Shown here: positions 1 through 9,309 of the stretch, in pieces
Layout: every line of letters begins with the position of its first letter
Position numbering within the stretch: the stretch's first letter is position 1
Origin: Rhypophila decipiens
Taxonomy: Eukaryota; Ascomycota; Sordariomycetes; Sordariales; Naviculisporaceae
Direction of reading: 5' to 3'
Assembly (NCBI GenBank): GCA_033297075.1
Contig: MU858262.1
Span: forward strand, 1-60,532
Length of the DNA: 60,532 bases
Made by a program: the position numbers and the translations under genes
The notes under the pieces: generated by a model
The model's input: the letters and a program-made list of their open reading frames with translations, nothing else
Told to the model about the DNA's origin: nothing
Databases searched by the model: none

Positions 1-1
1 A

Positions 2-67
2 TTTGAACATCTACCAATCATTCCGGACCACTTCCGAGAAGAGCCTGGCGATCTGCGCTCGTACTAG
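2..67 (+). CDS. possible 3' end of a gene cut by the window start
   Basis: Frame 2 is open from the first bases and ends with TAG at 65-67. The 21 visible residues end in GDLRSY and are charged and coding-like. There is too little to name a family. The end overlaps the stop of an opposite-strand open frame (64-246), so at most one of the two is likely to be real. Confidence 0.25.
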   Translation, partial: FEHLPIIPDHFREEPGDLRSY

Positions 68-246
68 GACCTGTAAACGGTAGGCGGTACGAGGAACTCA
101 GAGGGTTTGATGCCGTTCAGTCGCCGTGCGATATCGTCACCATCTTTCGAGGCGTGGAACTCATGGATGGCACGGGTCAGACACGTGTCATAGAGCGTCT
201 TCCTCAAGGTGTCGGCTTGCGGAGAAAATCTGCTGTATCCTTTCTT
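64..246 (-). pseudogene. coding-like fragment downstream of the FTA2-like gene
   Basis: The minus strand is open for 61 codons between a TAA at 247-249 and a TAG at 64-66. The peptide contains RKTLYDTCLTRAIHEFHASK and ends in VPPTVYRS; its amphipathic make-up looks like real protein. There is no ATG. It lies just beyond the stop of the FTA2-like gene on the same strand. It could be that gene's original C-terminus separated by a frameshift, an unseen last exon, or a relic of another gene. I do not recognise the family. Confidence 0.3.
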
Positions 247-388
247 TTAGCGAACCCACTCCCAGTCTGAGTCTTGGAAGGAGATTCACAATCTGTGAAT
301 TTCTCTGGTTTGGAAGTTTTTTCTTTGTGTCATAACTATTCAACTTTTATGCCGCTCGATGGGGGACTAATAGTTCGAGTGCCGTGGT

Positions 389-1217
389 TCAGAGATTTTG
401 CTTGGTTGCTTTTGTGACCTTCTCAAGAAGGTTGTCGAGCTGTAAATGAGGAACAGTCCATGCCACTCCGAAATCAAACTGCTTGCCACCTAGGTAGTTA
501 TTCATCTTGATATCTCTGTTGATGATGCCTAGCGAGTTGAATGCTTTGATATCCCTGAGCATCTGGGGGACCATCTTTGGCACAAAATACTCGGTTGTGT
601 CCACCCAGTCCTTGAACAACGCACGAACCGGAGTTTCGTCGTCCAGAATCGTACGTCTGAAGCAAGAAGGAAGCTCCGAGCCCTGGTCTCTGATGACGCT
701 TTCCTGACCTGGCGTGAGCAGAACATATCCATGGCAGGCGACCACGAGATGCTCGCTATTTGTCTCCTTTAGCCGGCTGTAGGCACGGCATTCGCAGTGG
801 AAGGGGTCATCCTGAAGAAATGACTTCCTTTGGTAGGCTTGGTAGCTAGGGGTAACGGGACCGCACAAAAACTCGAACTATGGGAAGCCGAACTGTCAAA
901 TCATCAATCAGCTGTCGTCCTAGGAATGGAGATCGCTCAAAACTCACAGCTTTCAGAGCGTAGAACTGCTCATCAATCCTGACCTTCCGGACAGAAGACA
1001 TTTCCGTTACAGCAACCTCGTGAACCCATTCGATATTATCGACTTTTCCAAAGGGGCGGAAGGGGTACAATTTCGGCCTTTCGCATGGAGGAAGAAGAAC
1101 TCGTCCTCCTCGCGGGAATGTAATGAGTCTGGATAGAGTTATCATGTCCTCCTCGGGAACTGGAAAGTCACAGACGTCCCCCTTTGGATATATGTAGTCC
1201 TCGTGGTCGTCGGCCAT
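389..1217 (-). CDS. FTA2-like protein (Sim4/CCAN kinetochore family, kinase-like fold)
   Basis: Two exons, 1217-948 and 877-389, are joined across a 70-bp intron (GTGAGT donor, CATAG acceptor), giving 252 residues. The ATG at 1217 is the first in frame; the frame is open slightly upstream only through a GTG. Kinase-like landmarks are visible: ALKAF near the intron resembles the beta-3 lysine strand, INRDIKMNNYL resembles a catalytic loop, and QFDFGVAW resembles the DFG strand. This pattern is typical of the fungal FTA2 family, which is named after a Sim4-complex kinetochore subunit but is expanded in filamentous fungi with many members of unknown role. Kinetochore function is therefore not implied. 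The C-terminus is short and may be truncated (see the fragment at 64-246). Confidence 0.62.
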
Positions 1218-1583
1218 TTTTGTCACTTCGAGGGCGATAGTTTAGTATCGCTGGCGTTAGTTGTTGGTGATTGGCGTTCGCCGACGATGTAATCGCGCTG
1301 GACGACAGGTGGATTTGAAGACAACGAAAATTGCAAATCTGAGGTGATGCGTCTTGTCCAAATATTGCGGTTGCAAAGAAAGATCTAGAACTTGAAATGT
1401 GACCCCTACTGGTAATTACAGAAAGCCTTACCGTACCATTACATTTCTGGATTTCTCTTGCGAGAACCAATCACGTTGCTTCTTCGTCCTCAGAGCTGGC
1501 CTCACCATCCAATCATAGGCCATTGTCAATAACAAGTGGGGCACGAGGTTCAAATGTTTCAACGGCAGTGACCTGTGCCCCGC

Positions 1584-2060
1584 TGTCATGACCTGACACC
1601 ATGCGTCAGGCATGAGTGCCTCAGGCGGCGAAGTGCCCCACCTGTGGCAGCCAATAAGGCAGGGGAAGGATCGGCCAATCACCGCGGACCCAGGGGAAGG
1701 AGGACCCGGGAGTGGGTCCTCCTTTAAACGGGTCCATGGACCCGGGGACCCAGGCAAGCCAGGGAAGTAACGACGGGTCCACGGGTCCAGTACATAGGTA
1801 CACGTTCATTACAGCCAGATAGTTTCCTATATAGTAGGAAGGTGCTGCGCACCTTCCGTCCGAGGGTTCTTGGACTCCTCACGCAAGCAATCAAGTTCAT
1901 TGTCTACTATCTTGTTCAAGCTTACAAGCTCTTAGTTAGAGCAACCTGATCAGTGACAGTACTTACAGTACTTACCGCGTACAACCTCCTTTCCAACTGT
2001 CAAACCCCGTTAGGCGTCCGGCCTTGCAGTCTGTACCTACCCAGGTGTCAGGTTGTAACA
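1584..2060 (+). mobile_element. putative solo LTR or LTR remnant
   Basis: The block begins TGTCATGACC and ends GGTTGTAACA, the TGT...ACA ends expected of a retrotransposon LTR, and is 477 bp long. It holds a TATA-like CCTATATAG near 1826-1834 followed by a perfect hairpin (1837-1857, 9-bp arms) and another 10-bp-arm inverted repeat at 1698-1723. The AT-rich sequence directly after 2060 could be a mutated primer-binding region. No 5-bp target duplication is visible at the ends, so boundaries and identity are uncertain. Confidence 0.35.
1837..1857. repeat. perfect inverted repeat (9-bp arms, 3-bp loop)
   Basis: GGAAGGTGC and GCACCTTCC flank TGC. It lies just after a TATA-like stretch inside the LTR-like block, where an LTR transcript would start. 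Confidence 0.8.
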
Positions 2061-2312
2061 ATTAGTAGTTAGAATAGCTAAATTTAAGCTATTTAAAGAC
2101 TAAGGAACTAGAGAAGTATTTTAAATTAACTAATTATTCTAGCTAATAGTATAGTATAACTACTTTTTCTATACTAAGCTAAGTCTATAAGTTAAATTAA
2201 ACTATTAAAATCGGTATTTAAGTAATTTAAGCTATTATAGAATACCCTTAAATAACTCAAGTCTTAGGGTAGATTTGGCTTGTTTGACTTGTTTTTCTCC
2301 TTGGGTCAAATT

Positions 2313-2365
2313 GGACTAGTGGCTGTATACGAAAGTAAGGTAGTAGTGCTTGTTTATTAAGCCCC
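2313..2365. mobile_element. 3' terminus of a decayed hAT-type MITE copy
   Basis: GGACTAGTGGCTGTATAC followed by TAGTGCTTGTTTATTAAGCC aligns, with a few mismatches, to the last 55 bp of the intact MITE at 58367-58839. The 5' end was not found; it may be hidden in the AT-rich DNA at 2061-2312. Confidence 0.5.
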
Positions 2366-2430
2366 TAACTAAAGAACATTAAAGAGATAATTGGTAGTCG
2401 TCTAGAACTTAGTCGCCCTACACTGCATGA

Positions 2431-4631
2431 TCAGGAGGCGAATCTAAAGTCCAACCTCTTGTTTCCCGAGTCCTTGGTCGTCGCCAGGTACTGAGCTCGC
2501 TGCTGGTCCGTCATGGCATTCCATATCTTGTCTCTCTGGCTGTTTTTGTAGGTATACCATAGCTTGGTTGAGAGGTACAAGAAAATGTTTACAAAGACAA
2601 CCGACAATAGCACGGAATTCCCCCGTTGGTATTTGGGTGCGTCGTCCTGCCGGTAGACGTTGGAGGCTATGATGCTTCCTCTGAGAAGGGTCAGTACAAC
2701 CAGGACCACCGGATCAAGCAAGGGATAGAAACGTACCCTTGCACACACATGTTGTACATGGCCGCGCCAATGGTGCGGCTTCGGACCGTGTTGGAGTTTC
2801 TCGAGACCCAACCCACTTGAATCGGATGGGCTACGATACAGTGTCAGTACAGTTGAGTGCTGCGATGAGAGTTTGTTATAGACCTGCTCACCATATGGGT
2901 TCCCGAGGAATACCGTCATGACTAGCCAGACCGTCCATTTTGACACTTCGGAAGTGTCTACGAATCGCAACCAAAGCAGGAAAGGGACGGCCCAAAATTG
3001 TGGTATCGCGGCCACCAAAGACAGTTGATTCAGAGCCTCACTGAGGTAGGTCAGGATTAACATGTTCATCACTAATTCACATTAGCAAACATACAATAGT
3101 TGAAGAGCTTCGGGATCAGAGGCTGAACTCACCATGAAGTAGCTGTGAGGGGATGACGAGCAGGTTAGTTTGAAATGTCGTAAAGCCCATGCCCTTGAGT
3201 GAGAGGGTCAGGTAGATGTTGGGCGTCGCGAAAGGGACGTGGTTGAGGAGACCGATCAGATACATGGGCCAGAGGTCGTAGTCGCAGAGGCTCTTCCAAA
3301 GTAGTCGAAATGTAATTGGCTCGCGGTTATGCATGCCTCCCTTTGATGGGTCGTCGCGGATCACTCTGTTTACTAGGATCACCTCCTCCCTGTGCGCCTG
3401 TCAGTCAACAACAGCCACGATGCAGCCACATCATGCAGGAACAGCAACTTGCCTCCTAGTGAACCATCCCTTCTCGCCCCTGAACCAACTTGCTGTCTGT
3501 GTCGGACCAGCCGGCATCAGTCCAAACGAGAGGAGCCCAAATACCATGGTTATCATTCCCTGTAGCCCTCAAAGTCAGCCAAAGCTAGATGAAAAGAAAG
3601 ATGCGAACTGCGGCCATGCGAAAAGCAAGACTCACCTCAACAAGAAACAGCCACCTCCACCCCGAATAGCCCCAAACGCCGCGCATATGCAACAGTGCAA
3701 AGGCCGAAAAGGCAGCAAAGATATCAGCCACAACCATGGCCGCCCAAAAGAATCCCAATCTCAACGACAACTCATGCGACTTGTAAAAATACGACAAGTA
3801 CAAGACCACGGTGGGAATGAAGCCGCCCTGCATAATGCCCAACAGCACCCGCGAGATATAAAAGCCCGTCCGCCCACTCAACGTGAACTGACTCGACGCA
3901 ATGACTGACCAAACCACCATCTGAAGCGGTATCCACCGATCCGGACCAAGCCATTTACTCGCCAGCTGGGAAGGGACCTCAGCGAGCAAGAAAGACAAGG
4001 CAAACAGTGAGTTTCCGACGTTATAGTCGTTTGTATTCAGCCCAAGCTCAGGGAGCAAGTTATCCGTCACAGCTTGCCGGATATTCGCCCTGTCCATCTC
4101 GAGAGCGCAAAACATGAGACATGTCCAGACCATGATTTTGAGGTCGATTTTGCGGACCAGGGCTCGCTCTTCTCGCCATGTCCAGCGCGCCGAGGGATCA
4201 AAGCGGTGCATGTTTTCCCAGTCTGGGTGTGGCTGGTACTGCGGTGCTAGGTCTGGATCGTCGAATACACTTGGTTGAGTGGCTATACCATCCAAATCGA
4301 GGTCCTTGCCTTTACCTCGGCTCGAGGAAGAGGCGAATGAGAACCATGATGGTCTGCGGCTGGTTTTGGGCTCCGGTTCGCCGAGGGAGAGATCTAGGCC
4401 GTCTGTGCCGAGGAGATTCGTTGTGGCGTCGATTTCGGATACGGAGTATTCCGACTTTTCATCGTCGTCGGCGTCATGTTGGTTCTGGCTATTCCAGTCG
4501 CGAAGTCTAGAGTCGTTCAAGTTAACGTCGTGAGTATCAGGAGGAGCAAGAGGTGTGATATGTTGAATGGCAGATCTGGAACCGGAGCTTGGACTGAATG
4601 TGGAATAAAGAGAAACGAGTCTGGCTGACAT
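2431..4631 (-). CDS. MFS transporter, anion:cation symporter (DAL5-like) family
   Basis: Six exons (4631-3636, 3559-3453, 3389-3133, 3071-2892, 2830-2737, 2680-2431) join in frame to 627 residues. The intron at 3452-3390 uses a GC donor (GCAAGT). The first ~160 residues are hydrophilic, Ser/Asp-rich and probably cytosolic. The membrane part starts at about residue 165. Family marks include [10 protein letters not shown] at the end of helix 1, [13 protein letters not shown] in the first half, [10 protein letters not shown] between the halves, and the late AWVSRNS-like [15 protein letters not shown] with [13 protein letters not shown]. These are typical of fungal ACS-family permeases that carry organic anions such as allantoate, pantothenate or sulfonates. 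The substrate cannot be read from sequence. The ATG at 4631 was chosen because upstream in-frame sequence resembles a leader; an in-frame non-standard extension is open to 4844. Confidence 0.88.
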
Positions 4632-6031
4632 GGTGCCAGCGGCTTCTAAGCAGGGAAGAATAGGGTAGAGAGAATGGATAAAAGCGGGACGTTCCGCCAG
4701 GCACGTGGATTGCCGGTATAAGTGAAATAGGACAGGGAACAAAGGCAAGGAAGGGAAAAAGAACAAAATGTCAAGGGTGAAGTAACAGACCTTATGAAGT
4801 CGCGTTTGCTTTGGTTGGTGCCTGATAAAGCAGCGACGAACCAATGCCGACCGTCATGTTGCTCGTATTCACCCGCTTCTTGTTTCCCTGTGCCACGTTC
4901 TGATCTAATGGAAAGATTGGACATTCTTGCCGGCGCAATGGCAGAAGTAAGGCGTAATCTGATATCAAACTGCGTGCTTGCTCGCGCGAGCGCGGGGTGC
5001 AGTGACATGGACTGGAAGTGTCACTTGCATTGGTCGTCTGACGCTATGCCGACGAGATAACACCTTATTTCTGCCTTAAATCCTCCTATTAGGCCGTTAG
5101 GTGGGCTAGGGCGGTCATGTTGAGCGTCTCAGACTCCAACGGCCAAGATCTAGGAAAAGGGGTGGATCTTCTACGGACCATGGATCTCTTTGCTTTACCT
5201 ACTGCAGATAGTGTCAGATCAGGTCCGGGTTCCACGATAAACGATGGTTGATGTGCAGTTAGCCCCAAGCCAGAAACCGCCGGTCCAAAATGACGTGCTC
5301 TTTTAATCGAAACAGTTGTTGACGTGTCTGACCAAAGATGGCGTGCTTTTAGCAGGGATTGCGCGTCGACCAATCAGCTGTCTCAAATGACCAACCGGTG
5401 CGAATAACACCATGACAGAGCAGGTTTGGGAAGATTTGGTAAGAAGAACAGATTTAGGGGCTTGATAGGCACCAGTCCGATTTAACTTGTAGCAAGTGAA
5501 GGCATTTATCCCAGCCAGTCAAAACCTCCAGTCTAGTTAAGACATGTACTCCTACCAGCGACGAACTTTATTCTAACAAGTTAAGGCATGTATTCTAATC
5601 TACAAAAGTATTTATTCGAATCTAGTTAGGGTATTGACTCTAGCTAGTCAAAAGCTCTATTCCAGTTAGGGTATCTACTTACGCTACTTGAGGCCTACAT
5701 TCCAACAAGTAAAGGCATTTATTCCAATAAAGTTAGAGTATGTATTCTACAAGAGTAGTGTCTGTATACTAGACGCCCACATTTACATCAACTAGTTATT
5801 CTATAACTGTCGGGTTGGAGTCATGGACACTACGTGATCTCCTTCCCTGTCGTCGTCGTAGGGTGACCAGCAACAAGGAAAAGAGCTCAAGGAACAGAAG
5901 ACCACACCTTGCCAAAAACCATGAACGCTTCTCAACCTTGAACACCGTTGGGATTTCTCATCTGCAGATTAAAAGCCTCACCAGTCCTACAATGCAGCGT
6001 CGATCTTAGTCATGTAGTCGATGTCAAGTCA
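4632..6031. other. intergenic with one MITE copy
   Basis: No gene is supported. 5457-5777 is a degenerate MITE. The rest shows no conserved frame. Confidence 0.6.
5457..5777. mobile_element. hAT-type MITE, copy A (321 bp)
   Basis: The 5' end GGGGCTTGATAGGCACCAG and the 3' end GTGTCTGTATACTAGACGCC are diverged inverted termini of the family seen intact at 31258 and 58367. It is flanked by CAGATTTA (5449-5456) and CACATTTA (5778-5785), a 7/8 match that fits a decayed 8-bp target duplication. The interior consists of degenerate ~20-bp units of the type TTATTCTAACAAGTTAAGGC. Confidence 0.75.
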
Positions 6032-6757
6032 TTATTCCAGCACGTTGCTTGAAGTATTTACGGAGTGCCTGGTTGTGCCCCACAGATGATCCTCGACAGC
6101 TTTAATTCGTGCCTCACTTCTTTCAAGCTTCCCTCCGACCATGTACTTTCCGCAGTTCTCTCGAAAAGACTTCCCATCGAGATGGCGCCCGGTATCCCCT
6201 TGTGCAGAGTGCTCCGCCTCAAGCAATTCCCGTTGCTGGGTATACAACCTGCCAATAAAGGGCCAACCGAACTCACTGCAGTCAATATTTGCGCCGTACT
6301 GGCAACCCTGTACCAAGATCGATCTCGGTGGCCACTCTCCCGGCACCCAACATCCACGCCGCCAAAGGGCAATATCTCGGTCCTTGAAGTCACATGTACC
6401 ACCAAATGGGTCGCAACAGTCGCATGGGGGGTGGGCAACAGGATCGATGACAACAAGAAAATCGTGCGCTTGACCAGCTGAGATAATGGAGAAGGGGGGA
6501 TTTTCATTGTTGGTTCCTCGGACACACGATCCTGGCCGAAATGTCTCTCTTTCTTTTATTCTTCCATCTTTTTTATCTTTTTTATGTTGGCCCTTCTGGG
6601 GACATGAAATGGGAAGCGATAATCCGATCCCGGATGTCGGATGACGGATCACGGATAACGGAAGGGCCGTGCAAAAGACGGAAGACGGAAGACGGAACGC
6701 GAAAAGGGGCAACTCAAAAGTCGCTGCCTGACATGGGCCCATGTCTGTGAGTTTCAT
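6032..6757 (-). CDS. hypothetical protein, doubtful
   Basis: This is an open frame of 241 residues starting with ATG at 6757. The first ~90 residues are low in coding character, but residues ~95-235 look protein-like. They include a Cys cluster (PPCDCCDPFGGTC) and later RGCWVPGEWPP and SFRENCGKYMVGGK, then a charged helix (KLERSEARIKAVEDHLWG). No domain is recognised. The true first exon may differ, or this may be a decayed gene. It is the only long frame between the MITE and the Zn2Cys6 gene, on the strand of its neighbours. Confidence 0.35.
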   Translation of the reverse strand: MKLTDMGPCQAATFELPLFAFRLPSSVFCTALPLSVIRHPTSGIGLSLPISCPQKGQHKKDKKDGRIKERETFRPGSCVRGTNNENPPFSIISAGQAHDFLVVIDPVAHPPCDCCDPFGGTCDFKDRDIALWRRGCWVPGEWPPRSILVQGCQYGANIDCSEFGWPFIGRLYTQQRELLEAEHSAQGDTGRHLDGKSFRENCGKYMVGGKLERSEARIKAVEDHLWGTTRHSVNTSSNVLE

Positions 6758-7150
6758 GTACGAAGAAAATCGTCTGTGTGGTATAGGCAGATAGTTTGAT
6801 ACTTATGCAGGTGACTTTATACTTCAACGATAAATGTGACTGGGTTTACGTCTTTGCCTGGGCATTAATTTTTGTCCCTCGATTCTATCCGTAGATGTGA
6901 CTTGAAATGTTGTACTGAGTAGACGTGTGCAGCTAACACCATCTGATCTTGTTTATGGCGAGATTGGTACGTGTATTGGGGCTTGTATTTCTCGTCTTCT
7001 ATTCTATGAGGACCAAAATGCTATGTATATCATGGATGTATATGTGTATATGGGAACTCCAGTAACGACGGACCATGTAATGCAAGATAAAAGTAAAACG
7101 GTCGTTAAACAAAGACAAGTGAATTTGAGTCATTGGATACCCTTGGATAA
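6758..7150. other. intergenic, nothing recognised
   Basis: The sequence is AT-leaning, downstream of the Zn2Cys6 gene and upstream of the doubtful ORF. No RNA gene, repeat or conserved frame was seen. Confidence 0.6.
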
Positions 7151-9309
7151 TCATCCCTGGTGACCATAATGTGACTGCTGCGAACTTGGTCCCGCCTGTT
7201 GTCCGTAACCGGCCATGGGATCATACCACAGCGCTGGATCAATTTGGCCGCTGCCGCCGGTATGATGAGCCTCCGTGACGGGTACTGATACCATGCCGCC
7301 CATGTTAGGGTCTGGTGCTGTGCTCCACTGTGAGCTCATCCATTGCAGCTCATCATCGACCACGTGAGAGTGATGGTATGCTTGTGGATACCCCTGCTGC
7401 ACCATGCTTATTTGCTGGGGAAGTGGCATTGACGTCAAGCTGTGGTGGCCAGTGGTGCATGTGCTCGGTGGTAAGGAGACTGCTATGGCGGCGGCAGACA
7501 TATTCCCTGGTGGAGGTGTGCTGAGCCTGATGTCGGGTGTTGATGATCTGTGTAGAAGAGTGATATCTGGAATGGAGGAATGACCGCTGTTGGTCCTTGA
7601 TGAGCTTGAGACTGTCATGTCACCGCAGTCGACCAGGTTGGCAAGCTCAGAGATCAAACCGCGTGAGAGGATGATTTTTTCTTGGAGCGTGTTCCAGAAC
7701 TGGTCGCCCCAGAGATCAGGCTCCCGTGGAGTGGTGCTATTGGCTTCGAGTACGGCGATTGTGTAAACAAGGTGGAAGACGGGTGCCGTTGGAAGGGGGG
7801 CCGCAATACTCGAAGTGGCAGCGGCGGAGACGTTGCTAAGTCGAGAGAGCCATGAGTCTAGCCAGGATTTGATGGTGCTGGGCGTGTGGTTGAATCGCGC
7901 GCTACCGTATCTTTGAAGCCGGAGAGCCGCTGCGTTGAGAGCTATCGTGACTTGAGCTGATTGAGAGAGGTCTGTTAGTAACAAGAAGTTCAAGGAAGCC
8001 ATGCACCATACGGGTGTGGAACATACTGTCTTTGCTGAGCTCTCGTGGCGCATCCTGAATAACGCTTTCCAGTCCTTTCCATGTGGAAGAGAGGACGTGG
8101 TCAGGAGAGCTGGGAGAGATGCTGTTGGTGAGATGCTGGATCCGGACAAGAAGAACGAGCAGTTCATCCGACTCGTTGTTTCGATCCCGGTTCACTTCAC
8201 CCAGGCATTGTTGGATGTAAGGGGTAAATGGCGTAGGCTTGAGTTGGTTGAATTGTGTTGCCACGCTGAAATATCGACCATGTTAGTCAGTCGTCTCCCA
8301 GTCTTTATCGCACGTGTCTCGGTTCTCCAACATTATACATACCAGGACCGCAGATACCAAGCTCCCAAGAGCGCCCGCTGTTCGTCGTTTCGAGACGAGG
8401 GCATATCGCTTCCGTCTCTCACTCGCCTCCCCTGCCCAATACCAAGATCGGCGATCAGCGACTCAGTCAAACATAACAGGCTGTTCAGCTGGCTGTGCTG
8501 GATCTGGCAGTAGTGGTACCATCCAACGAGGACAAGGATTCCAAATAACAGATCCATGTTGCGCTCGCCTCGCACCACAATGCTGTCGGCGAAATGGGTC
8601 ATGATCTGTCCGACCTGGCCACGGATGTATTGTGGGTTCCGCAGGCTTGCAACCAAGCGGATGGAAGCCATGAGGAAGGGCCGGTGCATGTTCAAATCAT
8701 CGGCCGTCGCTTCTGTGGGTACGAGGACGAAGGGGAAACGAGGCATGAGCTCGTTTTGATATGTCTGAAGCAGGTCCTCGTCCGACTGTTGTTGTTCTCC
8801 CGCGTACATGGGATAAAGTCCCGGCACAGACAAGAGCCTGTTTCTTTGCTCAGATGGGCTGCTCTGGAGTGATAAAGGGCTGGTGTTGAGGAGCCATTGT
8901 TGTGGGCTGGGAGGATGGGAGATGGATCCGCACATGCTCATGGCCGGTGATGTCGACGGACTGCCCTCGGACGATGGGATAAGCGGCGATGCGTGCCGGC
9001 TATCGAATCCGCCATATGATGTCTCGTCGCTAAACTTTTTCCTACATTGCGAGTCACGGTTAGATGGCTGATGCGAGGCCTGGAGACCACGTCCGTATGG
9101 AAGACTCACTGTTGCCTCGGTTGCCTGGGCTTTCTGGGTTTATGGACTTGGTCGGTGCAGGTCTTTAGCAGTCTTTCACATCTGTCGCATTTGCTGCCCG
9201 GTATGTCTGTCGGTTTTCGCGAGCACTTGGCTTTGGCCGAGGCACACTGCGCGCAGGCCGTCCCCCACTTGGTAGTCTGGATCGATTTGGCCTTGGACAT
9301 GTTTTCCAT
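7151..9309 (-). CDS. Zn(II)2Cys6 transcription factor
   Basis: Four exons (9309-9110, 9041-8343, 8265-8027, 7956-7151) give 647 residues. All three introns (68, 77 and 70 bp) have consensus donors and a CTAAC-type branch. The DNA-binding domain is at residues 19-51 with C19, C22, C29, C41, C44, C51 (CX2CX6CX11CX2CX6C), followed by a basic stretch (HKPRKPRQPR). The middle holds a fungal-specific regulatory region (RFPFVLVPTEATADDL, then NPQYIRGQVGQIM and TQFNQLKPTPFTPYIQQCL), as in many binuclear-cluster regulators. The C-terminus is Ser/Pro/Gln/His-rich. ATG 9309 is the first real ATG; an in-frame TTG lies 21 bp upstream. The target genes are unknown; the adjacent MFS gene lies 2.5 kb away. 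Confidence 0.9.

Larger units (their letters stand above)
1227..2430. other. intergenic: repeat-derived block
   Basis: There is no supported gene here. About 1584-2060 is a GC-rich, palindrome-rich LTR-like block. From 2061 to about 2310 the DNA is strongly AT-rich with TTAA/CTAG motifs, as expected of a decayed or RIP-mutated repeat. 2313-2365 matches the 3' terminus of the MITE family found elsewhere in the window. Confidence 0.6.
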
